A stretch of 64,000 bases of DNA from Mycobacterium sp. SMC-8 (GCF_025263565.1 NZ_CP079865.1:2108001-2172000); one strand, 5' to 3'; positions 44,485-53,639 are shown, numbered from the stretch's first letter. Numbers and translations are program-made. The notes: generated from the letters alone by a model not told the origin.

Positions 44485-45261
44485 ATGCCACGCCCCGTCG
44501 CTCTGATCACCGGACCGACGTCCGGGCTCGGTGAGGGTTTCGCGCGCCGCTACGCCGCCGACGGCTATGACCTCGTGCTCGTCGCCCGCGACGCCGAGCG
44601 GCTGGAACGCCTCGGCGCCGAGCTGCGCGACGAGGCAGGCGCGCACGTCGAGGTGCTGCGCGCCGATCTGGCCGACGCCGCCGACCGCGCCGCCGTCGCC
44701 GACCGCCTGCGGGCCGGGGTCGACGTCCTGGTCAACAACGCCGGCTTCGGCACCTCCGGGGAATTCTGGACCGCCGACTACCAGATGCTGCAGGCCCAGC
44801 TCGACGTCAATGTCACCGCCGTCATGCAGCTCACCCATGCCGCGCTGCCGTCGATGCTGGCGGCCGGCTCGGGCACCGTGCTCAACGTGGCGTCCGTGGC
44901 CGGTCTGCTGCCCGGCCGCGGTTCGACCTATTCGGCGTCCAAGGCGTGGGTGGTGTCATTCTCCGAGGGGCTGGCCAACGGTCTCGGCGGCACCGGGGTG
45001 GGCGTGCACGCGGTGTGCCCGGGATTCGTGCACACCGAGTTCCATCAGCGCGCCGGCATCGACATGGCGGGCACCTCGTCGTTGCTGTGGCTGGAGGTCG
45101 ACGACGTGGTGCGCGAGACGATGGCCGACGTCGCCAAGGGCAAGGTGGTGATCATCCCGGGCCTCCAGTACAAGGCGCTGACGGCCGGTAGCCGGGTCGT
45201 TCCGCGAAACCTGGTGCGCGCGTTGACGAAAGTGGTGGGCAAGGGCCGTGGGCGGACCTGA
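44485..45261 (+). CDS. Short-chain dehydrogenase/reductase
   Basis: A 258-aa Rossmann-fold oxidoreductase. The cofactor motif is TGPTSGLGEGFA, followed by NNAGFGT, the catalytic Ser in VASVAG, and YSASK with the Tyr and Lys. The region after the catalytic site resembles DltE/YqjQ-type SDR enzymes. It has a leaderless-type start (TATCCT, seven bases before the ATG) inside the end of the ttfA unit. It occupies the place where M. tuberculosis has pyrE. Substrate unknown. Confidence 0.92.
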   Translation: MPRPVALITGPTSGLGEGFARRYAADGYDLVLVARDAERLERLGAELRDEAGAHVEVLRADLADAADRAAVADRLRAGVDVLVNNAGFGTSGEFWTADYQMLQAQLDVNVTAVMQLTHAALPSMLAAGSGTVLNVASVAGLLPGRGSTYSASKAWVVSFSEGLANGLGGTGVGVHAVCPGFVHTEFHQRAGIDMAGTSSLLWLEVDDVVRETMADVAKGKVVIIPGLQYKALTAGSRVVPRNLVRALTKVVGKGRGRT

Positions 45262-45267
45262 GAACCG

Positions 45268-46161
45268 GTGCGGGTAATCACGGTGCTGGCGGCGATCCTG
45301 CTTGCCGTCACGTCATGCTCCGCGCCGCAGGCCCGTGACGATGTCTTCTCCGCGGCCACCGCGACGATCGGCGAATCGCTGGCCATCCTGGGATGGAACA
45401 TGTCGGTGGCCAACCTGCGCTTCGACGCCGAGAACGTGCTCGTCGACGTCGACGCGTCCCCGGCGCGGGAAGGTGAACCGCACGCCGCGCCCGAGGACCT
45501 CCGGTTCGGTCTCTATGGCGCGCTGGCCCACCCCCTGGAGGCGAACGCGATCGGCGGCTGTGACGACGTGACCAGCCTCGACATCCGACCGCTGACGGCG
45601 CCGACCCCGGACCGGCTGACCGGGACGGTCTGCCTCGGCCCGCTGCGCGACCAGTCCCAGGTGCGCGGCGTATACGTGTATTCGCCGCGCGACCGCATGC
45701 CCGGCACCACCGTCGCCTACCCCGCCGCGTTCCCGGTCGGGCTGCCGCCGACCACCGGAAGCGACACCGGCCTGTCGTTGAAGACCACCAGCGTCGACGC
45801 GTTCCGCGCCGACGGCGCCATGCTGGCTCCGTCGGCGTTGGGGGATCCGGCGGCGTTCCAGGGTGACGGCTACATGCTGCTCGGCCTGCAGATCAGCGGT
45901 CTGGCAGCGCGCTACCGCGACGACTCCGCCGAGCGGGGCGGTCCGATGATGGTGGTCACCGCACCGACGCTGCCCGGCAAGGGGCTAAGTCACGCCTGCG
46001 GAGTGTACGGGTCGTCGGTGCTGGTGCTGCCCGACGCATCGCGCGACAGCGTGCAGGTGGGTGTGTCGCTGTGCACGCAGGGGGAGATCAACGCGGCGCT
46101 GCTGTACGCCACTGTGTCGCTGATCGGCACGAGCGCGGCGCTGTGGACCACCGATGACTGA
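45268..46161 (+). CDS. Probable lipoprotein (Rv0381c-like)
   Basis: A 297-aa exported protein. The signal peptide VITVLAAILLAVTSCS ends in a lipobox with Cys at about residue 17. The body has four further cysteines, probably disulfide-bonded, and no recognised domain. Position between ttfA and the methyltransferase matches Rv0381c. It starts six bases after the SDR stop with a GTG, and its end overlaps the next start by eight bases, so it is probably co-transcribed with both. Function unknown. Confidence 0.75.
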   Translation: MRVITVLAAILLAVTSCSAPQARDDVFSAATATIGESLAILGWNMSVANLRFDAENVLVDVDASPAREGEPHAAPEDLRFGLYGALAHPLEANAIGGCDDVTSLDIRPLTAPTPDRLTGTVCLGPLRDQSQVRGVYVYSPRDRMPGTTVAYPAAFPVGLPPTTGSDTGLSLKTTSVDAFRADGAMLAPSALGDPAAFQGDGYMLLGLQISGLAARYRDDSAERGGPMMVVTAPTLPGKGLSHACGVYGSSVLVLPDASRDSVQVGVSLCTQGEINAALLYATVSLIGTSAALWTTDD

Positions 46162-46798
46162 CCAGCCCGGTCCAACCGAATGGGGCCAGGGTCCCGGGGT
46201 GGGACCCTGGCAGGGGCCACTCCCGGACGACCCGCGCTTCGACCCTGAACTGCTGCGCACCGGTGACACCCGCAATGTCGTTGACGCATACCGCTATTGG
46301 ACCCGGGAAGCGATCATCGCCGATATCGATCGGCGCCGGCACCCGCTGCACATCGCGATCGAGAACTTCGGCAACGACGCGAACATCGGCTCGGTGGTGC
46401 GGACCGCGAACGCGTTCGCGGTGGACACCGTGCACATCGTCGGCCGCCGCCGCTGGAATCGGCGCGGCGCCATGGTGACCGACCGGTACCAGCGACTGCG
46501 CCACCACGACACCACCGCCGACCTCCTCGACTTCGCGGCTGCGGCCGGGCTGGCCGTGGTCGCCGTCGACAACGTCCAGGGTGCGGCCCGCATCGAGGAC
46601 GTGACACTGCCCCGGGACTGCCTGCTCATCTTCGGGCAGGAAGGACCGGGTATCACCGAGGACGCGAAAGACGGTGCTCCGCTGACGGTTTCAATCGCCC
46701 AGTTCGGATCCACGCGCAGTATCAACGCGGGGGTCGCCGCCGGGATCGCGATGCACGCCTGGATCCGTCAGCACGCCGACCTCAACCAGGCGTGGTGA
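46154..46798 (+). CDS. SPOUT-family RNA methyltransferase (TrmH-like, Rv0380c homologue)
   Basis: A 214-aa methyltransferase of the knotted SPOUT type. Motif 1 NFGNDANIGSVVRTANAF, motif 2 LIFGQEGPGI and motif 3 FGSTRSINAGVAAGIAMHAW are all clear. It would methylate the ribose or base of tRNA or rRNA with SAM. The target cannot be told. It overlaps the lipoprotein gene by eight bases, and its last 108 bases overlap the end of the convergent MFS gene. Confidence 0.92.
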   Translation: MTDQPGPTEWGQGPGVGPWQGPLPDDPRFDPELLRTGDTRNVVDAYRYWTREAIIADIDRRRHPLHIAIENFGNDANIGSVVRTANAFAVDTVHIVGRRRWNRRGAMVTDRYQRLRHHDTTADLLDFAAAAGLAVVAVDNVQGAARIEDVTLPRDCLLIFGQEGPGITEDAKDGAPLTVSIAQFGSTRSINAGVAAGIAMHAWIRQHADLNQAW

Positions 46799-48298
46799 GT
46801 CCCCCGGCCGGGGACGTAGCAGCCACCACACCGCGACCGCGGAGGTGAGCAGAAGAACGGCCCCGACCCCGGAAGCCACCGAAAGGCCCTGGGTGAACGA
46901 TGCTTTCGCGGCGTCGAGCATCACCGCCTGCTGATCGGCGGGCAGCGCCTGGGCGGCGTGGATCGCGCTGGGCAGTGAGTCGCGGGCCTGCTCGGCGAGC
47001 CCGGGCGCAAGCTGTGGCGCGAACGCGACGGTGCGGTACACGGCGGTGACGATCGAGCCGAGCATCGCGATGCCCAGCGCCATGCCGAGTTCGTAGGCCG
47101 TCTCCGAGACCGCGGCCGCCGCGCCGGCCCGCTCCTTGGGGACGCTGGCCAGGATCACGTCGCTGGCGACGGTGAACGCCAGTCCGAGGCCGACGCCGAC
47201 CACGAACAACGCGACACCCAGCGGCGGGTACGGCGCGATCGGGGTGAGGATGAGCAGCGTGCCCATCAGCGCGGCCATCGCCACGCCGACGAGGGCGAGT
47301 CCGGTGGTCAGCACGGCGCGGTGGGAGAAGTGGCGCACGGCCACGCCGGCAAGCACCCCGAACACCGTGGCCGTCACCGCGGCCGGGAGTTCGGCCAGGC
47401 CCGCCTTCAACGGGCCGTACCCGTGCACGAGTTGGAAATACTGGGACAGGAAGAACACCAGGCCGGACAGCCCGAGCACCGACAGCAGGTTCGCGGCCAC
47501 CACGCCGGAAAACCGTGGGTTGCCGAACAGGCGCACGTCGATCAGCGGCGCCGGAAGCCGCAACTGACGACGGACGAACAGTATGAGCGCCGCGACGCCG
47601 GCCAGGCCGGCGATCACCACGTCGGCTCCGATGCCGTGCACCAGCCCGGTGAAGCCCTCCTTCAGCGCGTACACCACGCCGAGCATCCCGGCCATCGACA
47701 GCGCGACGCTGGGCAGATCCCACGGACCGGGGTCGGGGTTGCGGTGTTCGGGCAGCAGCAGCACGCCGCCAACGAGCAGGACCGCCATGACCGGGATGTT
47801 GATCAGAAATACCGATCCCCACCAGAAGTGCTCCAGCAGAACGCCGCCCACCACCGGTCCGAGCGCGGCGCCGGCCGAGAATGCCGACGCCCACACGCCG
47901 ACGGCGATGCTGCGCTCGCGCTGATCGGGGAACAGGCCGCGGATCAACGCCAATGTGGCCGGTGTCAGGGTCGCGCCGGCCATCCCGAGCAGCGCTCGGG
48001 TGGCGATCAGCATCTGCGGCGACGAAGAGTACGCCGTGACGGCCGAGATGACCGCGAAAGCCGTTGCGCCGCAGAGCAGCAACTTCCGGTGTCCGATCCG
48101 GTCGCCGAGGCTGCCCATGCTGATGAGCAGCGCGGCGAGCACGAACGAGTAGATGTCACCGATCCACAGGATCTGGGTGCCGGTGGCGCCGAGGTCGGAG
48201 CTGATGAACGGGGTCGCCAGTGCGAGCACCGTGCCGTCGATGCCGATCAGCAGTACGGCCAGTGTCAGGACACCGAGAGCCGCCCAGCGGCGGGTCAT
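46691..48298 (-). CDS. MFS multidrug efflux transporter (EmrB/QacA type)
   Basis: A 535-aa major-facilitator protein with 14 predicted membrane segments. DSxVL-type start (IGIDGTVLALATPFI), GDIYSFVLAALLISMGSLGD loop motif and RSIAVGVWASAFSAGAALGP (motif C-like) mark the drug:proton antiporter group. The ATG overlaps the stop of the upstream TetR gene as ATGA, so both are read together under its operator. The last 40 or so residues are a hydrophilic tail encoded opposite the methyltransferase gene. Confidence 0.93.
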   Translation of the reverse strand: MTRRWAALGVLTLAVLLIGIDGTVLALATPFISSDLGATGTQILWIGDIYSFVLAALLISMGSLGDRIGHRKLLLCGATAFAVISAVTAYSSSPQMLIATRALLGMAGATLTPATLALIRGLFPDQRERSIAVGVWASAFSAGAALGPVVGGVLLEHFWWGSVFLINIPVMAVLLVGGVLLLPEHRNPDPGPWDLPSVALSMAGMLGVVYALKEGFTGLVHGIGADVVIAGLAGVAALILFVRRQLRLPAPLIDVRLFGNPRFSGVVAANLLSVLGLSGLVFFLSQYFQLVHGYGPLKAGLAELPAAVTATVFGVLAGVAVRHFSHRAVLTTGLALVGVAMAALMGTLLILTPIAPYPPLGVALFVVGVGLGLAFTVASDVILASVPKERAGAAAAVSETAYELGMALGIAMLGSIVTAVYRTVAFAPQLAPGLAEQARDSLPSAIHAAQALPADQQAVMLDAAKASFTQGLSVASGVGAVLLLTSAVAVWWLLRPRPGDSPRLVEVGVLTDPGVHRDPGGDPRVDTARGSELGD

Positions 48299-48834
48299 GC
48301 GCTCACCCCGTGCAGAAGCAAGCCGATGACGAACCGGTCGAAGTCCCGGGCCGCGGCGCGGCCGGCGCGGATCGACCACGCGGTGCTGCCGATGAGGCCG
48401 TAGAACGCCTCGGTGAGCCACGCCGCGGTGAGTTCCGGCCGGAACTCGCCGGCGCGCTGCCCGCGCTCGAACAGTGCGGTGATCTCGCTGTCGACGTCGT
48501 GCCAGATGTCCAGGGTGGTGTCGACGTCGAGTTCCTGACTCTGGCTGTAGAGCAGCGCCAGATACGGCGAAACCGGTTCGCATGCCGCCACCAGCCTCCG
48601 CAGCGCGTCGGTGGCGGTGCCCTCGTGCAGCCGGGCCGTGTCAAGTGCCGCGCGCATTTCGGCGATCGCGAGCTCCTCCAGCGCGGTCATCAACGCGAGC
48701 CGGCCCGCGAAGTGGCGGTGCAGCGTCGCGCGGCTCACGCCGACGGCGGTGGCGATCTCGTCCTGGGTCGCGTTCGGCCGGCGGCCGAGGAAGTCGGCGG
48801 CGGCGCGGAGCAACTCGTCCCGGGTGGCAGGCAT
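48295..48834 (-). CDS. TetR-family repressor of the MFS pump
   Basis: A 179-aa TetR regulator with the DNA-binding segment ATQDEIATAVGVSRATLHRH and a C-terminal domain that would bind drugs. It is the first gene of a two-gene unit with the MFS pump. A -10-like TAGTGT lies six bases before the ATG, and a perfect palindrome (48854-48871) sits just upstream, so it probably represses its own unit. Confidence 0.92.
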   Translation of the reverse strand: MPATRDELLRAAADFLGRRPNATQDEIATAVGVSRATLHRHFAGRLALMTALEELAIAEMRAALDTARLHEGTATDALRRLVAACEPVSPYLALLYSQSQELDVDTTLDIWHDVDSEITALFERGQRAGEFRPELTAAWLTEAFYGLIGSTAWSIRAGRAAARDFDRFVIGLLLHGVSA

Positions 48835-48853
48835 GCGACAACACTAGCTCATG

Positions 48854-48871
48854 TGAGACATATTTGTCTCA
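48854..48871. promoter_or_regulatory. TetR operator, TGAGACA-N4-TGTCTCA
   Basis: A perfect seven-base inverted repeat with a TATT centre, 20 bases before the TetR start and 37 bases before the divergent GH76 gene. It fits the -35 region of the TetR promoter and might also affect the divergent gene. Confidence 0.8.
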
Positions 48872-48907
48872 TAGCTTGCGCGGCTTCGGTGAGGCAGGAT
48901 CGACGGC

Positions 48908-50041
48908 ATGGATCAGTTGTGGGCCAACCGCGCTGCCAGTGCCGAAGCCGCGATCACGACGCGCCACCTCAGACGCCTGTGGGGGCTGCCGGGCACCCAG
49001 CTCGGGGTGGTCGCGTGGCCCCCCGCGGCACAGCACCGCCGGTTCGGCACCTGGCACTACTGGTGGCAGGCGCACCTGCTGGACAACCTGGTCGACGCGC
49101 AGGTCCGCGACCCCAAACCGGAACGACTGACCGCGATCAACCGTCAGATCCGCGGGCACCGGCTGCGCAACCTGGGCCGGTGGACCAATGATTACTACGA
49201 CGACATGGCCTGGCTGGCGCTGGCCCTCGAACGGGCCGGGAGGCTGACCGGGGTGGGCCGGCCGAAGGCGCTGGACAAGCTCGCCGATCAGTTCCTGACC
49301 GCGTGGGTGCCTGAGGACGGCGGCGGCATCCCGTGGCGCAAGCAGGACCAGTTCTTCAACGCGCCCGCCAACGGGCCGGCGGCGATCTTCCTCGCCCGGC
49401 ACCTCTCCTCTCTGGGCGAACCTCTGCGTCGTGCCCAGCAGATGGCCGACTGGATGGACGAGACCCTGATCGACCCGGACACCCACCTGGTGTTCGACGG
49501 CATCAAGGCGGGTTCGCTGGTGCGCGCCCAGTACACCTATTGCCAGGGCGTGGTGCTGGGCGCCGAGACCGAACTGGCGGTGCGCACCAGCGACCCGCGG
49601 CACGCCGAACGGGTGCGCCGGCTGGTGGCCGCGGTGGCCGAGCACATGGCGCCGGGCGGGGTGATCAAGGGCGCCGGGGGTGGGGACGGCGGACTGTTCG
49701 ACGGCATCCTCGCGCGATACCTGGCCTTGGTGGCGACCGCGCTGCCCGGCGACTCCGACGCAGACGTCGAGGCCCGTAAGACGGCGGGCGACATCGTGGT
49801 CACGTCGGCGCGGGCGGTGTGGGACAACCGGCAAACCGGCAAGGCCACCGAGAACCTGCCGTTGTTCGGGGCGTTCTGGGATCGCCCGGCGGAGCTGCCC
49901 ACCGCGGGCGGCGGGGACGCGCAGTTCGTGGAGGGGGCGGTCAATTCGTCGGAGATCCCCGAGCGGGATCTGTCCGTGCAACTGTCGGGATGGATGGTTC
50001 TGGAAGCCGCGCATGTTGTGACCGCAGGTGACAGTGACTGA
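48908..50041 (+). CDS. Glycoside hydrolase family 76 protein (Rv0365c homologue)
   Basis: A 377-aa protein with an alpha/alpha-barrel pattern. NDYYDDMAWLALALERAG holds the Asp-Asp pair that is catalytic in GH76 alpha-1,6-mannanases, and GGIPWRKQDQFFNAPANGPA and YTYCQGVVLGAE are also typical. No signal peptide is visible, so it would act in the cytoplasm, where lipomannan or phosphatidylinositol mannoside precursors are possible targets; that is an inference. Its 3' end overlaps the nhaA start by 14 bases. Confidence 0.85.
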   Translation: MDQLWANRAASAEAAITTRHLRRLWGLPGTQLGVVAWPPAAQHRRFGTWHYWWQAHLLDNLVDAQVRDPKPERLTAINRQIRGHRLRNLGRWTNDYYDDMAWLALALERAGRLTGVGRPKALDKLADQFLTAWVPEDGGGIPWRKQDQFFNAPANGPAAIFLARHLSSLGEPLRRAQQMADWMDETLIDPDTHLVFDGIKAGSLVRAQYTYCQGVVLGAETELAVRTSDPRHAERVRRLVAAVAEHMAPGGVIKGAGGGDGGLFDGILARYLALVATALPGDSDADVEARKTAGDIVVTSARAVWDNRQTGKATENLPLFGAFWDRPAELPTAGGGDAQFVEGAVNSSEIPERDLSVQLSGWMVLEAAHVVTAGDSD

Positions 50042-51890
50042 ACCGGCCGCACAGCGCGGGTTCCCGCTGCTGCCCTCGCGGCTCAACCGTGGCAGCCGGG
50101 CCACCAGGACCACCGACAACACCGCCGCAGCCTTGATGCTGGCATTCACCGTCCTGGCGATCCTGTGGGCGAATTCGCCGTGGGCCGACAGCTACCGGGC
50201 GCTGCTGGACACCGAGATCGGTCTCGGTTTCGGTGATCACCACGTCGAGATGTCGGTCAAGCACATCGTCAACGACGCGCTGATGACGTTCTTCTTCTTC
50301 ATCGTCGGGCTGGAGGTGACGCGGGAATTCACCATCGGCGAGCTCACCGACCGGTCCCGCGCCGCGGTGCCGGTGATCGCCGCCGCGGCCGGGCTGATCC
50401 TGCCCGCCGTGGTGTTTCTGGCATTCAACCCGTCCGGGGAGAACGCCCACGCCTGGGGTGTGGTGATCTCCACCGACACGGCGTTCCTGGTCGGTGCGCT
50501 GGCGATCATCAAACCGATGTTCCCGGCCCGGGTCCGGCTGTTCCTACTCACCCTCGCCGTCGTCGACGACGTCGGCGCGCTGATCGTGATCGCGGTGTTC
50601 TACTCCGACAGCATCCAGGTCGGACCGCTGCTGGTGGCGCTGGGGCTGCTCGTCGCGCTCGCCGCGGTGCGCTACCTTCCGGCCGCGCGGGGTCCGGCAT
50701 ACGCCGTCCTCGGCGTGGCGCTGTGGATCGCGTTGTTCCTGGCCGGTATCCATCCCACCCTGGCCGGTGTCGCCGTCGCGGTGCTGATCCCGGTGTTCAC
50801 TCCTGAACGCCGCCCCGTCGAGCGGGCCGTCGAGCAGATCCGGGCGTTCCGGCAGTCACCGAACTCCCAGTACGCGCGCGCGGCCAGCCGCTCTTTGCGC
50901 GACGCCATCTCGATCAACGAGCGGATGCAGACCGCGGTCGGCCCGGCGGTGTCGTTCGTGATCCTGCCGCTGTTCGCGCTCGTCAACGCCGGTGTGGTGC
51001 TTAATAGGGAGAGCCTGACCACCGCGCTGCGCTCGCCACTGACCTGGGGCATCGTCGCCGGCCTGGTGCTGGGCAAGTTCGTCGGGATCACCGGCGCCAC
51101 CTGGCTGGTGCAGCGCAGCGGACTGGGTCAGCTGGCGCCCGGCCTGACCCTGCGCCGGATCGCCGGCGGTGCAGCGCTGTCGGGGATCGGCTTCACGATC
51201 TCGCTGTTCATCGTCGACATCGCGATCGCCGATCCCGGACGCCAGGATCAGGCCCGGATCGGGGTGCTGGCGGCCTCGGTCATCGCGTTCGTGTTCGGGT
51301 GGGCCATCTTCCGGATCACCGACGCGCTGAGCCCACCGGAGCCGGTCGGGCTGAAACTGCTGCGCCCGGTCGATCCCGAGCGCGACCACGTCCGGGGCCG
51401 GCCCGACGCGCCGCTGACGCTGGTCGAATACGGCGACTTCGAGTGCCCGTTCTGCAGCCGGGCCACCGGCATGATCGACGAGGTGCGCGCCCACTTCGGC
51501 GACGACCTGCTGTACGTGTGGCGGCACTTCCCGCTCGAGCGCGCGCATCCGCGTGCGTTCGACGCCGCCCGGGCCAGTGAGGCGGCCGCGCTGCAGGGCA
51601 GGTTCTGGGAGATGGCCCGGGAACTGTTCGCCCATCAGGACGACCTGGAATGGTCGGACATGTATCGCTACGCGGTCGCGGCCGGCTGCGACATCGAACA
51701 GTTCGACCAGGATGTCCGGGTGCACTCGTCGAAGGTGCTGCACCGGGTGGAGGACGACGCCGAGGACGCCGACGAGATGGATCTGAGCGCCACCCCGACG
51801 TTTTTCGTCAACGGGTTACGGCACAAGGGGCCGTGGGACGCGGCGAGCCTGATCCGGGCACTCGAACAGTCGCGCGTCGCACGCTCCTAG
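50028..51890 (+). CDS. nhaA: NhaA sodium/proton antiporter fused to a DsbA-like thioredoxin domain
   Basis: A 620-aa fusion. Residues to about 430 form NhaA with 12 membrane segments, including TFFFFIVGLEVTREF and LAVVDDVGALIVIA with the ion-binding Asp pair. The remaining 170 or so residues are a thioredoxin-fold domain of the DsbA type (YGDFECPFCSRATG; TPTFFVNG with the cis-Pro region). NhaA exports Na+ in exchange for protons. The fused domain may control disulfide state or sense redox changes, which is an inference. The GTG at 50028 is chosen; a second GTG at 50034 with AGGTGA before it is possible. Confidence 0.93.
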   Translation: MTVTEPAAQRGFPLLPSRLNRGSRATRTTDNTAAALMLAFTVLAILWANSPWADSYRALLDTEIGLGFGDHHVEMSVKHIVNDALMTFFFFIVGLEVTREFTIGELTDRSRAAVPVIAAAAGLILPAVVFLAFNPSGENAHAWGVVISTDTAFLVGALAIIKPMFPARVRLFLLTLAVVDDVGALIVIAVFYSDSIQVGPLLVALGLLVALAAVRYLPAARGPAYAVLGVALWIALFLAGIHPTLAGVAVAVLIPVFTPERRPVERAVEQIRAFRQSPNSQYARAASRSLRDAISINERMQTAVGPAVSFVILPLFALVNAGVVLNRESLTTALRSPLTWGIVAGLVLGKFVGITGATWLVQRSGLGQLAPGLTLRRIAGGAALSGIGFTISLFIVDIAIADPGRQDQARIGVLAASVIAFVFGWAIFRITDALSPPEPVGLKLLRPVDPERDHVRGRPDAPLTLVEYGDFECPFCSRATGMIDEVRAHFGDDLLYVWRHFPLERAHPRAFDAARASEAAALQGRFWEMARELFAHQDDLEWSDMYRYAVAAGCDIEQFDQDVRVHSSKVLHRVEDDAEDADEMDLSATPTFFVNGLRHKGPWDAASLIRALEQSRVARS

Positions 51891-52561
51891 GGCGTGGGCT
51901 CGGAGGTGGGGTCGCCGTTCCTGTTGCGGGACCGCCTGCGCGTCACCTCGAGCACGATCGGGACGATCGAGAGCACCACGATGGCGATGACGATGAAGTC
52001 GACGTTGTCGCGGATGAACGTGATCTGGCCCAGCAGGTAGCCCAGCAGGGTCAGCCCCGAGCCCCACACGATGCCGCCGGTCACGTTCCACATCAGGAAT
52101 GTGCGGTAACGCATGTCGGCGGCGCCGGCCACCAGGGGGGCGTAGGTGCGCACGATCGGCACGAAGCGAGCCAGGAAGATCGTCACCGGCCCGTACTTCT
52201 CGAAGAACTCGTGGGCCTCGTCGAGATAGCGCTGTTTGAAGACCCGCGCGTCTTCCTTGAACAGGCGCGTGCCGCCCTGCTTGCCGATGTTGAAGCCCAC
52301 CTGGTCCCCGAGGATCGCCGCGATCGGGATGGTGACCAACAGCACCCACAGTGGCGCGAACGGCGGAATCTCCTCCGAGCCGCCCGCCGCCACCAGTCCG
52401 GCGGTGAAGAGCAGCGAGTCACCCGGCAGCAGCGGGAAGAGCAGGCCCGACTCGACGAAGACGACGAGCAGCAGTCCGGCCAGTGTCCAGGTTCCGAACG
52501 AGTTGAGCAGGTTGACCGGCTCCAGGAAACCCGGCATCAGGGCGAGAGTGTCGACGACCAC
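51887..52561 (-). CDS. DedA-family membrane protein (Rv0364-like)
   Basis: A 224-aa protein of the DedA/VTT family. VVFVESGLLFPLLPGDSLLF, FLARFVPIVRTYAPLVAGAA and NVTGGIVWGSGLTLLGYLLG are the conserved parts. These proteins are lipid (polyprenyl or phospholipid) scramblases. The start is a GTG with AGGGAG just before it; TAACCT eight bases upstream also allows a leaderless start. Its stop shares CTAG with the convergent nhaA stop. Confidence 0.92.
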   Translation of the reverse strand: MVVDTLALMPGFLEPVNLLNSFGTWTLAGLLLVVFVESGLLFPLLPGDSLLFTAGLVAAGGSEEIPPFAPLWVLLVTIPIAAILGDQVGFNIGKQGGTRLFKEDARVFKQRYLDEAHEFFEKYGPVTIFLARFVPIVRTYAPLVAGAADMRYRTFLMWNVTGGIVWGSGLTLLGYLLGQITFIRDNVDFIVIAIVVLSIVPIVLEVTRRRSRNRNGDPTSEPTP

Positions 52562-52625
52562 GGCTCCCTAGGTTACCGGCGTGTGATCGCGCCCCCGAAT
52601 CACCGCGTTCGACTTAATGTCGGTT

Positions 52626-53639
52626 ATGCCCACTCACAAGGCGGTTCAGGTCCCGTCCGTCAATGAAGCGTTCGCCGTCGTCGAGGTCGAGTCCCAGCCT
52701 CCGCCGCCGGGGCACGTCCGCATCTCGGTGGCGGCGTGCGGGGTGTGCGGCACCGACCGGGAGTTCCGCGCCGGCCACTTCCCGGGACTGCAGTGGCCGG
52801 TCACGCTGGGGCACGAGGTCGCGGGCACCGTGGCCGAGGTGGGCGACGGGGTGCAGGACTTCGCCGCCGGCGACCGGGTCGCCGTCGGCTGGTTCGGCGG
52901 CAACTGCAACCGCTGCGTGCCGTGCCGCAAGGGCTTGTTCATGCAGTGCGAGCGCTTGCAGGTGCCGAGCTGGCACTACCCGGGCGGCTACGCGGAGTCG
53001 ATGACGGCGCCGGTGACCGCGCTCGCCCGGATCCCGGACGGGTTGTCCTTCGTCGAGGCCGCTCCGATGGGCTGCGCCGGCGTGACGACCTTCAACGGTC
53101 TGCGACACACCCGCGCCAAGGCCGGTGACCTGGTGGCCGTCCTCGGGGTCGGAGGCCTGGGACATCTCGGGGTGCAGTGGTCGCGGGCGATGGGTTTCGA
53201 GACCGTCGCTATCGCCCGCGGCGCCGGGAAGGCCGAGGAGGCCACCCGACTCGGCGCCCACCACTACATCGACTCCACCGCCCAGGACGTCGCCGCCGAA
53301 CTCACCCGGCTGGGCCGAGCGGCCGTGGTGTTGGCCACCGCGAACAACGCCGACGCGATGGCCGCGACCGTCGGCGGTCTGGGGCCGGCCGGCGAACTCG
53401 TGGTCGTCGGCGTCACCGCCGAGAACCTGCCGATCAGCCCCCTCGATCTGATCAACGACGGGCGTTCGGTGACCGGGCACCCGTCGGGCACGTCGCGTGA
53501 CGTCGAGGAAACGCTGGACTTCGCGCTGCTGTCCGGGGTGCGCGCGAAGGTGGAGGAGGTGCCGCTGGACAGGGCGGCGGAGGCTTATGAGGCGATGGAC
53601 TCGGGCCGCGCCCGATACCGGATGGTTCTGACCGTGTGA
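52626..53639 (+). CDS. Zinc-dependent alcohol dehydrogenase
   Basis: A 337-aa medium-chain dehydrogenase. The catalytic-zinc residues are in CGVCGTD and GHEVAG, the structural-zinc cluster in CNRCVPCRK, and the NAD-binding loop is GVGGLGHLGVQW. It would oxidise primary alcohols or reduce aldehydes with NAD(P). The start reads MPTHKAVQV (52626); an ATG at 52617 would add three residues. Neither has a ribosome site. It lies 75 bases before fba on the same strand. Confidence 0.92.
   Translation: MPTHKAVQVPSVNEAFAVVEVESQPPPPGHVRISVAACGVCGTDREFRAGHFPGLQWPVTLGHEVAGTVAEVGDGVQDFAAGDRVAVGWFGGNCNRCVPCRKGLFMQCERLQVPSWHYPGGYAESMTAPVTALARIPDGLSFVEAAPMGCAGVTTFNGLRHTRAKAGDLVAVLGVGGLGHLGVQWSRAMGFETVAIARGAGKAEEATRLGAHHYIDSTAQDVAAELTRLGRAAVVLATANNADAMAATVGGLGPAGELVVVGVTAENLPISPLDLINDGRSVTGHPSGTSRDVEETLDFALLSGVRAKVEEVPLDRAAEAYEAMDSGRARYRMVLTV

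Noticed and set aside
46782-47894. Second minus-strand frame inside the MFS gene
   Set aside because: Arg/Gly-rich translation without membrane segments; the MFS frame has all family motifs.
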